A stretch of 64,000 nucleotides of DNA from Pseudodesulfovibrio cashew. GTDB lineage: Bacteria; Desulfobacterota; Desulfovibrionia; Desulfovibrionales; Desulfovibrionaceae. The notes beneath the pieces are model-generated. The model saw nothing but the letters and a program-made list of their open reading frames with translations. It was not told the origin of the DNA and made no database searches. The stretch covers positions 2,643,501 through 2,707,500 of the forward strand of contig NZ_CP046400.1 of NCBI RefSeq assembly GCF_009762795.1. The letters run 5' to 3'. Below are positions 1 through 7,813 of this stretch, piece after piece (position 1 is the first letter of the stretch; the number at the start of each line of letters is the position of its first letter). The position numbers and the translations under genes were made by a program.

Positions 1-549
1 CAGGCCGACCTTGAGGCCCTCGGCCTGACAGTTCTCAACGCCTTTGAGGGCTTGCTTGTAGGAGCCCTTGACGCCGCGGAACTTGTCGTGAACGGCCTCG
101 GCGCCGTCGATGGAGATGCCGACGTAGGAGAGTCCGACTTCCTTGAGCTCACGGGCCTTGGATTTGGTGATCAGCGTTCCGTTGGTGGAGATGACGGCAC
201 GCATGCCTTTGCTGGTGGCATACTTGGCGAGGTCGACGAGGTCTTCGCGGACCAGGGGCTCGCCGCCGGAAAAGAGCATGACGGGCGCGCCGAACTGGGC
301 GAGGTCGTCGATGATCTCCTTGGCTTTCTCGTTGGAGATGGGGTCCTCATGGGCGCTGGGGTCCACTGCGTGAGCGTAGCAATGCACGCACTTGAGGTTG
401 CAGCGCTGGGTCATGTTCCAGACCACCACCGGCTTCTTATCCTTGGAGAATTGCAGGAGATGGGAGGGCAACTGCCCGGAATCACGGTTATAGCGGAGGG
501 CATCGGAGGCCTCCACCGCGCCGCAATAGAGTTTGGAAATACCTATCAT
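1..549 (-). CDS. ahbC: AhbC-like radical SAM heme biosynthesis protein (partial)
   Basis: First 183 codons of a gene that runs off the left edge. The protein opens MIGISKLYCG and has the radical SAM cluster motif CNLKCVHC (Cys50, Cys54, Cys57) followed by SGGEP at about residue 94-98. A GAGGT ribosome binding site lies 8 nt before the ATG. In Desulfovibrio, AhbC removes the acetate side chains of 12,18-didecarboxysiroheme to give Fe-coproporphyrin III in the siroheme-derived heme pathway. The sister enzyme AhbD (heme synthase) has the same fold, so the AhbC choice rests on my memory of the N-terminus. The C-terminal auxiliary-cluster region is outside the window. Confidence 0.8.
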   Translation of the reverse strand, partial: MIGISKLYCGAVEASDALRYNRDSGQLPSHLLQFSKDKKPVVVWNMTQRCNLKCVHCYAHAVDPSAHEDPISNEKAKEIIDDLAQFGAPVMLFSGGEPLVREDLVDLAKYATSKGMRAVISTNGTLITKSKARELKEVGLSYVGISIDGAEAVHDKFRGVKGSYKQALKGVENCQAEGLKVGL

Positions 550-615
550 TTAATTAAACCTCACAGGTGAATTGAAGGTCTGAGGTAGCACACAAAACGG
601 TGGGTGTAAAAGATG

Positions 616-635
616 AAAAAAGGCGCGGCAGCGCC
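616..635 (-). terminator. Rho-independent terminator of the OmpA-like gene
   Basis: On the minus strand a GGCGC-TGCC-GCGCC hairpin is followed directly by six T. It lies about 125 nt after the stop of the OmpA-like lipoprotein gene and before ahbC, so it probably separates the two transcripts. Confidence 0.6.
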
Positions 636-758
636 CGTCTTCCCGTCCGCCCGAGAATGTAAGAACTACTCCTGAAAAGTCAAGAATAGGTTTATTCCAC
701 TCGGTTTTGCCCTTGCGGGGCAAGGATCAGGGCGCCGATTCCGGAGGAAAACAGCGGA

Positions 759-1946
759 TTATTGCGCCAGGCGTATTTCAACCCTGCGGTTTTTCTGCAT
801 GGCTTCGGGGGAGATCCCCGAGGCTATGGGTCTGGATTTGCCGTAGCCCACAGTTTCTATCTGGTCCGGGGAGATGGACCACTTTTCAACCAGATAGCGT
901 TTGACCGCGTCGGCGCGCTGCTTGGAGAGCGTCAGATTGTAGGTCTCGGTTCCGCTTGCGTCGGTGTGGCCCGCGATGATTATCCGTTTGCCCTTGAGCT
1001 CCGGAGAGTTCAGGGCCTCGCCAAGAGCGTCCAGGCGGGGATGGGACTGCTTGGCTATGGTCGCTTTGTCGAAATCGAAGTGGATGTCCAGGTTCACTCC
1101 GTTGATGTCGGGGCGGGGTGTAATTCCCGGGTCACCCTGTTTTTCGGCCTGTCCTCCTGTCTGCTCTGCGGGAAGGTTTCGTTCCATTCCTGCTCCATCG
1201 CCACCTGAGAGCGGCTGGCCGCCTTCGGGCTGTCCCGCCTGACCTGAGGCGGAAGGTGCGGAAGAGGGTTTGGTCAGTCCGGCCTTCATTTCACCGGTGT
1301 TTTCGACGAACGGGTACTGCTCTTCCGGATCGGGCAGCCATCCCTTGAGCGGAATGGCCATGTCCATGGCAATGGACCGGATCAGCTTGTTGAACGGGCC
1401 GTCCGGCATGCGGAATTCGTGGACGAAATAGACGTAATCGTCGGGTTGCCTGAATTCGATGCGCCCGGACTGGAGCATGGTCCACAGGAGCATGCCGTTG
1501 CCTGCCGCATAGATGTCGATACGGATGGTGATGGCCGTGTCGTCAACATTGCTCCCGGCATAGAAGTAGGGCACCGAGCCGAGGATGAGCAGGTCTGCGC
1601 CGCGTAACCTGGCCTTCTGCAGGGATGCGCTCAGCCCCGGGTAATCGGGGGTAGAACTGAATTCCTGCGTGGGAAAGAGGCGCTCCTGGGTCCAGACGTC
1701 GTGGAAGGTGCGGGCGAACTCCGTGCCGAGGGTGTTGAAGTCGCTGTTGTCCTGCTGGATGATGAAAGGCGGGAAATAGGCTGTCAGAGGGCGGTACTGC
1801 TTGCCCTTGGGGTGCACCGAGACCTGGAGTGACGACTTCCTGACGGGGGATTCGGAATAGACCTTTATCTGGTCGGTCAGGGAGAGGTCCACGTTGGCGC
1901 AGGCTGTCATTGCCATCAACAGTGCGAAAAGTATTGCTTTCTTCAT
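759..1946 (-). CDS. OmpA-family lipoprotein
   Basis: A 395-residue outer-membrane lipoprotein with a peptidoglycan-binding C-terminus. The N-terminus is a short lipoprotein signal with lipobox MTAC (Cys16). A globular region of unknown type covers about residues 20-215, then a Gly/Pro/Gln-rich linker to about 280, then an OmpA-C domain (about 285-395) with HFDFDKATI and the AGHTDASG motif that binds diaminopimelate in the family. I chose the ATG at 1946 rather than the in-frame ATG 9 nt upstream because GGTGA precedes it at good spacing. The likely role is tethering the outer membrane to the cell wall; the middle domain could add another function that I cannot name. Confidence 0.8.
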   Translation of the reverse strand: MKKAILFALLMAMTACANVDLSLTDQIKVYSESPVRKSSLQVSVHPKGKQYRPLTAYFPPFIIQQDNSDFNTLGTEFARTFHDVWTQERLFPTQEFSSTPDYPGLSASLQKARLRGADLLILGSVPYFYAGSNVDDTAITIRIDIYAAGNGMLLWTMLQSGRIEFRQPDDYVYFVHEFRMPDGPFNKLIRSIAMDMAIPLKGWLPDPEEQYPFVENTGEMKAGLTKPSSAPSASGQAGQPEGGQPLSGGDGAGMERNLPAEQTGGQAEKQGDPGITPRPDINGVNLDIHFDFDKATIAKQSHPRLDALGEALNSPELKGKRIIIAGHTDASGTETYNLTLSKQRADAVKRYLVEKWSISPDQIETVGYGKSRPIASGISPEAMQKNRRVEIRLAQ

Positions 1947-2048
1947 GCCATTCACCGGATTGACGTTAGCGCGGCCCCTTGGAGCGCGCCAACATGGCGA
2001 CGCCTCCGGGGCTGACGCCTGAAGAAAAGCAAGGAACGTGCCGCAGGG

Positions 2049-2384
2049 CTATTGCAGCCTGTCAGTAGGCGACGGGGCGGACTCGATGGATTCCAGAAGC
2101 TGCTCGCGCGACTCCTGCAGCCCCTGGCGGAGCAGGAGCTTTTTTCCGGTGGAAAGCCTGCGGAATTCCGGCCGGTCGGCCAGCTCCCGCAAACGGTCCA
2201 TCTCTATGATTACATTGCGGATGAGTTGTTGGATTTCCTTGCCTCGCGGGCTGAGTTGCGAGGCGAGCACGGCAAGGTCACGGATTTCCTCGGCCATCCG
2301 TTTGAAGTTTTTCGGCTGGATCTGCCGGGCCAGCTTTCGCTGGGCCCGGAAGGCTTCCACTTTATCCTTGATCCACCGGAACAT
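2049..2384 (-). CDS. Small helical protein of unknown function
   Basis: A 111-residue basic, almost entirely helical protein (many Arg, Lys, Glu and Leu; no signal peptide or membrane segment). I do not recognise a family. It starts with AGGAG 6 nt upstream of ATG and lies 9 nt after the stop of the zinc-ribbon/Yip1 gene, so the two are almost certainly co-transcribed. The heptad-like Leu/Ile spacing suggests a coiled coil or helical bundle. It may assist the neighbouring membrane protein, which is inference from position only. Confidence 0.65.
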   Translation of the reverse strand: MFRWIKDKVEAFRAQRKLARQIQPKNFKRMAEEIRDLAVLASQLSPRGKEIQQLIRNVIIEMDRLRELADRPEFRRLSTGKKLLLRQGLQESREQLLESIESAPSPTDRLQ

Positions 2385-2393
2385 GCGCGGCTC

Positions 2394-3629
2394 CTAAATG
2401 GTCGTCATCCCGGCCTGGAAGGCGTAGAGACCGGCGATCATGCCCAGCAGCAGCGGGATGAGGGCCACGGGGATGACCTTGGCATAGGACGTCTTGTGGA
2501 TGTGCTTGAGTCCGATGATGGTCAGGAACAGGCCCCAGACGGCGGCGACGAACATCCAGCCGATCTCAATAGAGGATATCGGCATGGGGAAGATGCCCAG
2601 GATGATCGGCGCGTTGGCATAGGCGAGTGCCCGGAACGTGCCTTCAAAGCCTTGGTCTCCCGCCTTCATGAGCGTGAGCAGCAGGTGATAGAATCCCGTC
2701 ATGATGAACTGTCCGGCCGCGATGAGTGCGGGCACGAAGAGAAGCATGATGACCGGCGTAAGCATGCCCGTAGCTCCGCTCGCGGGAGTGGTCCCGTCCA
2801 TGCCCAGAGGGCCGGAGAGTCCTGCCAGTCCCCAGAAATACTGGACCAGGGACTGTACCAGGGTCAGCAGGATGGTAAAGGTCAGCGGCTTGGACAGTCC
2901 GCCGCCTACGGGCATGACCGAGAAGAAGAGCCGGGGCGAGAGCAGGATCAGCTTGATGGTCATGTACAGTCCGTGGAAGAAACCGTAGCGGTCAAGCTGT
3001 TCGAAGGGCGGTGGTACCAGGGGCCCCAGATCACCACCATCGTCCTTGAAGTCTTCCATCATGGGGTCGGGAAAATCTTCGGAGAATTGGCCCGTCCAGC
3101 CGGGAACGGGCTGGTCGTCCTCCAAGGGGAGGCTTTTGGGAATGGAATCGCGGTTCCAGGGGTCTTCGCTTTCCGGCTTCGCCTCGCCTTTGGGCTTCCA
3201 TTTGGCACCGATGACCGGGGGCTTTCGCGTCCTTTCCGGGGAGGGCTCTTCGCCAGCGCCGGATTCACGGGGCGGCGCCATGTCGTGCAGCTTGTCCCAG
3301 AGTTCTTCTCCGGGGGCTTCTCCCGGTTGGGCGATATGAGGAAAGACCGGGCCTTCGTCTTCTTCCTGGGCGAGGTCGGCATCCTGTTCCGTGGGATCAG
3401 GCGGCGGAGCCATGTGGCGTTCGGGAACTGGTTCCGGCGCGGGCGCGACAGTCCCGGCATCGGGCACGGAATCATCCTGTGCGAAGCCGAAATCGTCCTG
3501 TTCCTCGGGCAAATCGCGGAACTGGAACTTGGTTTTGCATTTGGGGCAGGTGGCCACCTGCGAACGGGCGGGAATCTTGGATTCGTCAACCTCGCGGCTG
3601 AACTGGCATTCGGGGCAAATTATTTCCAT
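2394..3629 (-). CDS. Zinc-ribbon plus Yip1-type membrane protein
   Basis: A 411-residue protein in three parts. Residues 1-40 form an MJ0042-type zinc finger with two CxxC pairs (Cys5/Cys8 and Cys28/Cys31). Residues 40-235 are acidic, Pro/Glu-rich and probably disordered. Residues about 240-411 hold roughly five hydrophobic segments like the Yip1 domain family. The zinc ribbon would sit in the cytoplasm. Such proteins are common in delta-proteobacteria but their function is unknown. It leads a two-gene operon with the 111-residue protein downstream. An AGGA site precedes the ATG. Confidence 0.75.
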   Translation of the reverse strand: MEIICPECQFSREVDESKIPARSQVATCPKCKTKFQFRDLPEEQDDFGFAQDDSVPDAGTVAPAPEPVPERHMAPPPDPTEQDADLAQEEDEGPVFPHIAQPGEAPGEELWDKLHDMAPPRESGAGEEPSPERTRKPPVIGAKWKPKGEAKPESEDPWNRDSIPKSLPLEDDQPVPGWTGQFSEDFPDPMMEDFKDDGGDLGPLVPPPFEQLDRYGFFHGLYMTIKLILLSPRLFFSVMPVGGGLSKPLTFTILLTLVQSLVQYFWGLAGLSGPLGMDGTTPASGATGMLTPVIMLLFVPALIAAGQFIMTGFYHLLLTLMKAGDQGFEGTFRALAYANAPIILGIFPMPISSIEIGWMFVAAVWGLFLTIIGLKHIHKTSYAKVIPVALIPLLLGMIAGLYAFQAGMTTI

Positions 3630-3900
3630 GTCTCAATCCTTATAAGACATCTTGGTCAGTGATGCACGGTCGTATCCATTTTGTACGCAACAATCAAGTG
3701 GACTGCAAACGGATGCACGGAAGCAGGCGGGGAGATCCTCAAGCTATTTGGCCGCGCTTGTGAATTGTTGTAACTGGCTGCATTGTTGGCATAAAATGAG
3801 TTGTGGTGCAACAGGGGACATACCCATACACCATTTCTCATTCAATCTTGCCGACTGAAATAATTCATAAATCCGTACAGATAATCTCGTGCCACATCCT

Positions 3901-5103
3901 CTAGGCGGGATTTTCCTCCAAAAGAAGGACCTGGATGGCCCCTTCGATGAAGGAGACTTCGTTGAACAGGCCCCGCTCCATGGTCGGGTAGTCCTCGTTG
4001 AGCCGGTGGGTTACGCCGCTCCCGGCGCGGTCGAACCGCTCCAGCTTGGCGGCCAGCTGTTCCGGAGTCTTGCTCAGGCGGCTGTAGTGCAGGATGGGCG
4101 CGTCCAGGGACAGGGCCACCCTTCCCTTGATGCCTGTGAGCCGTTCATGCACTGGTCGTTCGTAACGGACCTCGCCGTTGTTGCGGAAGAGACGCAACTG
4201 CAGATCGGGCCACAGGCCGAACCCCACTTTGACGTTCTCTTCATCCGGATAGAAGGTCATGCGGGGGAAATAGCAACCTTCAAGCCGCTTGATGAGCAGC
4301 AGGGCGGGGAACAGTGACCAGGTGTCCTCACTGAACGTTTCGTCGCCATCCAGGGAGAGAACCCATTCTCCGGAGCATTCATCCAGCATCCGGTTGCGCT
4401 GGTCCGCGAAATCCTTGAGCGGCTGGGCGAAGTGTTTCACCGCCACTCGGCACATGGGGCACTCTTCCGGCACGTTTTCGCTGTCCCAGATGACCACGAT
4501 TTCCTTGATCCATTCCGGGAACTGGCCGAAGAACCGCTCGAGGTCGGGTTCGTCCGGGTTGAGGATGACACCCACGCTCATATCCGGAGCCTGAGCCGCC
4601 ACATGGCTCAGGTAGGCGCTGTTGATGGCTTGGTGCTGTCGGGCGGCGTGAAAGAGGCGTTGCAGGTTCTGGTACTGCGACTTTTCTTCTCCGTTGAGGT
4701 CCGGGTTGAGGGCCGTGTGGGCGTTTTTGGCCGAGACTCCGGCCAGGGCCAGCAGTTGGAGGTGAGCCCACGGGGACGTGTCGCCCAGGACTGCGCAGCG
4801 TCCCTGGTCCCGCCAGGATGGATTGGCGTCGAGAAAACTGCGGGCCTTGTCCAGGGACGTCTCGCAGACGATGAGCCGTACCTTGGCAGGCAGGGCATTT
4901 TCCAGGGACAGGGCCTGGTCCCCGGAGCCGATGCCGAAGAGAATAAGAGTCTCGGCACCGCTTTTGGCGAGCAGCTTGAGCGTGCGTTCGACAAAGGCCT
5001 CGACTTCCTGTCGTGCAGCCTTGGGAGCGGGCTCGGAGTGGGGTGAATTCCCAGCAAAATCGAAGGCGAGAACCGCATCTGTATAGCGGCGAATGGTATT
5101 CAT
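3901..5103 (-). CDS. Glycosyltransferase family 2 with extra N-terminal domain
   Basis: A 400-residue cytoplasmic protein. Residues about 155-300 match a GT2 (GT-A) fold: after VGVILNPDEPD comes SLDGDETF, the DxD-like metal and nucleotide-sugar site. The N-terminal 140 residues contain a Rossmann-like LILFGIGSGDQALSLE stretch also seen in spirit in the CgeB-like protein at 10.8-12.5 kb. The start codon overlaps the stop of the upstream GT4 gene as ATGA, so the two are translationally coupled. Proximity to flagellin suggests a role in flagellin or surface glycan glycosylation, but the acceptor is not shown by sequence. Confidence 0.75.
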   Translation of the reverse strand: MNTIRRYTDAVLAFDFAGNSPHSEPAPKAARQEVEAFVERTLKLLAKSGAETLILFGIGSGDQALSLENALPAKVRLIVCETSLDKARSFLDANPSWRDQGRCAVLGDTSPWAHLQLLALAGVSAKNAHTALNPDLNGEEKSQYQNLQRLFHAARQHQAINSAYLSHVAAQAPDMSVGVILNPDEPDLERFFGQFPEWIKEIVVIWDSENVPEECPMCRVAVKHFAQPLKDFADQRNRMLDECSGEWVLSLDGDETFSEDTWSLFPALLLIKRLEGCYFPRMTFYPDEENVKVGFGLWPDLQLRLFRNNGEVRYERPVHERLTGIKGRVALSLDAPILHYSRLSKTPEQLAAKLERFDRAGSGVTHRLNEDYPTMERGLFNEVSFIEGAIQVLLLEENPA

Positions 5104-6191
5104 ATGGATATTCCTTTGCGGGCGAGTTGTTCGAGGTAGAGCGTTTCCAATTGCCGGGCGATGACCTGCGCCCGATAGAGGCGGGCTGCCTTTTTACGTC
5201 CGGCCTCACCCATGCGGCGAGCTTCCTCAGGGTGGGCGAGAAGAAATTTGACGGCGTTCACGTATTCATCGGTGGTGGCGGCCACCAGCCCGGTCTCGCC
5301 GTGATCGACCAGCTCCAGTTGCGCGTTGTCCCTGAGTCCCTCGCAGGGGTGGGTGACCACGGGCAGGCCGCAGGCCATGGCCTCGGCGATGACCAGACCG
5401 AAAGACTCCCCAGTGTCGTTGGCGTGGGCGAGCAGAGAGACGTTGTCAAGGAATTCAGCTACCTGGGCGTCGCTCCGCACCGGCTCATGGAACACCACCG
5501 CCTCTTCCAGGCCGTGGGTGCGGACAAAGTCGAAGGCTTCGGGGATGCCTCCTATGACATGGTAGCGGAATCCGGGGACGTCTCGCACCAATGCGGGCAG
5601 GATGTCGAGGGCCAATCTGGACCACTTGCCGGGGTCGGCGCGGGAGATGCGGCCTACGCAAGGGCTGGAGAAGTCCCGGTCCCGTTCTGCATGTTCCCTG
5701 AAGAAATCTGTGTCCACCGGGTTGTAAAGGTAGCCATAGCGCGGAGGTACGGCTTCAATGCCGTGCATCCTGGCGAACCGGTCCTGGCAGAATTTCGAGA
5801 CGAACAGGGTAGTGTCGATGATCTCGGCTATCGGGCTGGGGTCGTGGCGTCCGAAGACGTTGGTCTCAAAGACAACGGGGACCCCGGCCAGTCTGACCGG
5901 CTTGAGCAGACCTGGCTCAGGCCAGCCCGCGCGGTGGATATGGACGATGTGCGGCTTGAAGGCGTCGAGCGTGCGGAGCAGGTCTCCGCCAACGTAGGTG
6001 TCTATGCCCAGGGCTCTGATCTGGGTCGCGCGTTCGCCGTCCACCGGGCTGTAGACTGCCGGAAGAAATCGGGATCTGTCCAGGTTGGCGACCAGGAGTT
6101 GCATGACCTTTTCCGTGCCTCCCAGGGACAGGGAGTTGGCCATGTGAAGTACGCGGATCAAAGACTGGGACATGGGCGGAAAGTGACACAT
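5100..6191 (-). CDS. Glycosyltransferase family 4 (GT-B)
   Basis: A 363-residue GT-B glycosyltransferase. The N-terminal lobe has HMANSLSLGGTEKVM, the usual sugar-acceptor loop of GT4 enzymes. The C-terminal lobe has the donor-site E-x7-E type region ESFGLVIAEAMACGLPVV. No membrane segments are present. A second in-frame ATG at 6173 (MSQSLIRV) is a possible start; no clear Shine-Dalgarno distinguishes them. It is coupled by a 4-nt overlap to the GT2 gene downstream. Likely role: building a surface polysaccharide or protein-linked glycan. Confidence 0.8.
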   Translation of the reverse strand: MCHFPPMSQSLIRVLHMANSLSLGGTEKVMQLLVANLDRSRFLPAVYSPVDGERATQIRALGIDTYVGGDLLRTLDAFKPHIVHIHRAGWPEPGLLKPVRLAGVPVVFETNVFGRHDPSPIAEIIDTTLFVSKFCQDRFARMHGIEAVPPRYGYLYNPVDTDFFREHAERDRDFSSPCVGRISRADPGKWSRLALDILPALVRDVPGFRYHVIGGIPEAFDFVRTHGLEEAVVFHEPVRSDAQVAEFLDNVSLLAHANDTGESFGLVIAEAMACGLPVVTHPCEGLRDNAQLELVDHGETGLVAATTDEYVNAVKFLLAHPEEARRMGEAGRKKAARLYRAQVIARQLETLYLEQLARKGISI

Positions 6192-6406
6192 GCCGGGGAT
6201 GTTGTAAACTCGGCAGCTGGTTATGGTGTAGTATTGTCGGCAAAATAGGCGCAGGCAATCGCTGGTCGTTTTTCGGAGACCCTTAAATGATGATCGGGCA
6301 CCGTTTCAGGGGGAACGATAGCAATGGATAATGGTTGGCTTTTGAATTATGGTTCCAACTTTCCTGACATAAAAAACGCTTACGGATATTTTATGGAGTA
6401 TTTTAC

Positions 6407-6979
6407 ATGGAGCTGTTGCTGCAGATATGGGGCGGAGCGTGTTATCTGCTTAACAAGGTTTGCTTTTCCCGGGCTGAACGAAGCCTAACCCACGAGCAAA
6501 ATCGCACTTGGCGGATCTGGTCTTGGTGCGTGTATCTCGCGGGGCTCCCGGCATGGGTCATCGTACTTGTTTCCGAGCACAATTGGATCGCGGCAACCGT
6601 TGAGTCGGGGGGAGCGCCCGCCATGACCATAGGCCTGGTCATCGCCTTGCGTGGGCATGGCAGAGAGCCGAAGTGGCTCGATTTTCTGGCACGTTATTCG
6701 GTCATCCTCGGCCTGGGGTTGAGTCTCTATGATTTTGGCGGCATTACAACCGTCAACCAGGTGCTGGAACTCTGTATCGCCGCAGGCTTTCTCATGGGAA
6801 CGTATCTTATGGCAAAGGACAAGATCCACGGATACTTCTGGCTTATGCTTGGGAATGTAAGCTGCTCTGCCTTGATGGGCATCCAGCACTACTACATCCT
6901 CATGGTGCAGCAGTTGCTGTCGCTTTTCTTTGTCGTCGACGCGTATCGGACTCGGCGAAATGCCAGCCCGAGACAATAA
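6407..6979 (+). CDS. Small multi-pass membrane protein
   Basis: A 190-residue integral membrane protein with about five to six hydrophobic segments and a short basic tail (YRTRRNASPRQ). The layout and the segment ending in QHYYILMVQQLLSLFFV recall PnuC/PQ-loop-like transporters, but I see no diagnostic motif, so the function is open. It is the only plus-strand gene in the first 14 kb, diverging from the GT4 gene across a 215-bp gap. A GGAG sits 10 nt before the ATG. Confidence 0.65.
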   Translation: MELLLQIWGGACYLLNKVCFSRAERSLTHEQNRTWRIWSWCVYLAGLPAWVIVLVSEHNWIAATVESGGAPAMTIGLVIALRGHGREPKWLDFLARYSVILGLGLSLYDFGGITTVNQVLELCIAAGFLMGTYLMAKDKIHGYFWLMLGNVSCSALMGIQHYYILMVQQLLSLFFVVDAYRTRRNASPRQ

Positions 6980-7083
6980 AGGGTAGGATGCGTCAAGGGC
7001 TTGTCCGAGTTCTCCGAAGTATGGAGTTGAACGGCGGTTGTCAAAAATACCCCGGCATCCAGGCAAACTGTTTCAGCATGACA

Positions 7084-7119
7084 ATACCCCCCTGATCTTG
7101 CGAGTGAACAGGGGGGTAT
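7084..7119. terminator. Long GC hairpin between convergent genes
   Basis: Perfect 11-bp inverted repeat ATACCCCCCTG / CAGGGGGGTAT with a 14-nt loop, placed between the ends of the plus-strand membrane gene and fliS. There is no long T run on either side, so it may stop transcripts weakly or protect 3' ends. Confidence 0.45.
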
Positions 7120-7178
7120 AGTTGGCTTTTCGTTTTGACCGAGAGTTGTGGTAACTCTTTGAGATTCGGCCCTTCCGT

Positions 7179-7793
7179 CTACGAATTGTTATTGTTGTAG
7201 GCGTTGGCTGCGCGGAATTTGGCTGCATTGGCCGCCGTGCGAAGCTTGGGCGGTGCCTGCGGTTTGCCGGCTGCCGGTTGGGGCGGAACGGCCTTTTGCT
7301 TAGGATCTGCCTGGGGGTGTGCCGGTGTCGCCTGAGACTTGGCCTCCGCCGTTGGCAGGGTGGGCGGCGCTTGGGGCACGACGGGCCTGGCGGGCTTTGG
7401 TGCATTGACCGGCGGAGTCTTGCCGTCCGCAGTCGGCACGATCTGGGCGTAGGCCGAGTGGATGCCTTCAAGAATCTTGATCACATCGTCCACCAGCTTC
7501 TTGTCCAGGCGGATGTTCGCCTTGATCAGCTGTGAGGTGCAGAACATGTAAAGTTGGGCGAGCTTCGGTGTGATGTCTCCGCCCTTTTCCTTGTTCAGAC
7601 TCTCGGACAACTCATGGATGATCGCCATGGCTTTGGATATGTATATGCCCTTCTTGGCGTAGTCCTTGTTGTCTATCTCCACCTTGGCGCGCTTGAGGAA
7701 CTTGATTGCCGCCTCGTAAAGCATAAGCAACAGTTCTCCCTGGGTGGTGGTTTCCACCTGGGTGGCAAGATAGGCCCGTGCTGGGTTAGCCAT
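7179..7793 (-). CDS. fliS: Flagellar export chaperone FliS with long Pro/Ala tail
   Basis: FliS binds newly made flagellin and keeps it from polymerising before export. Residues 1-127 match the four-helix FliS family (ARAYLATQVETTTQGELLLMLY). Residues about 128-204 form an extra tail rich in Pro, Ala, Lys and Gln that typical FliS proteins of about 130 residues lack. It follows fliD by 20 nt and is expected to be on the sigma-54-driven fliD transcript. The tail is low-complexity but keeps the reading frame and normal codon use, so I regard it as real. Confidence 0.92.
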   Translation of the reverse strand: MANPARAYLATQVETTTQGELLLMLYEAAIKFLKRAKVEIDNKDYAKKGIYISKAMAIIHELSESLNKEKGGDITPKLAQLYMFCTSQLIKANIRLDKKLVDDVIKILEGIHSAYAQIVPTADGKTPPVNAPKPARPVVPQAPPTLPTAEAKSQATPAHPQADPKQKAVPPQPAAGKPQAPPKLRTAANAAKFRAANAYNNNNS

Positions 7794-7813
7794 TACGTCA
7801 TCCTCCTAAATCG

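Noticed and set aside
707-723. Terminator for the OmpA-like gene
   Set aside because: TTGCCC / GGGCAA stem has no T run on the minus strand; the hairpin at 616-635 with six T fits better.
2052-3662. 536-codon plus-strand open frame
   Set aside because: Shadow of the Yip1-type and 111-residue genes; composition (Gly/Arg/His-rich) is typical of antisense GC frames.
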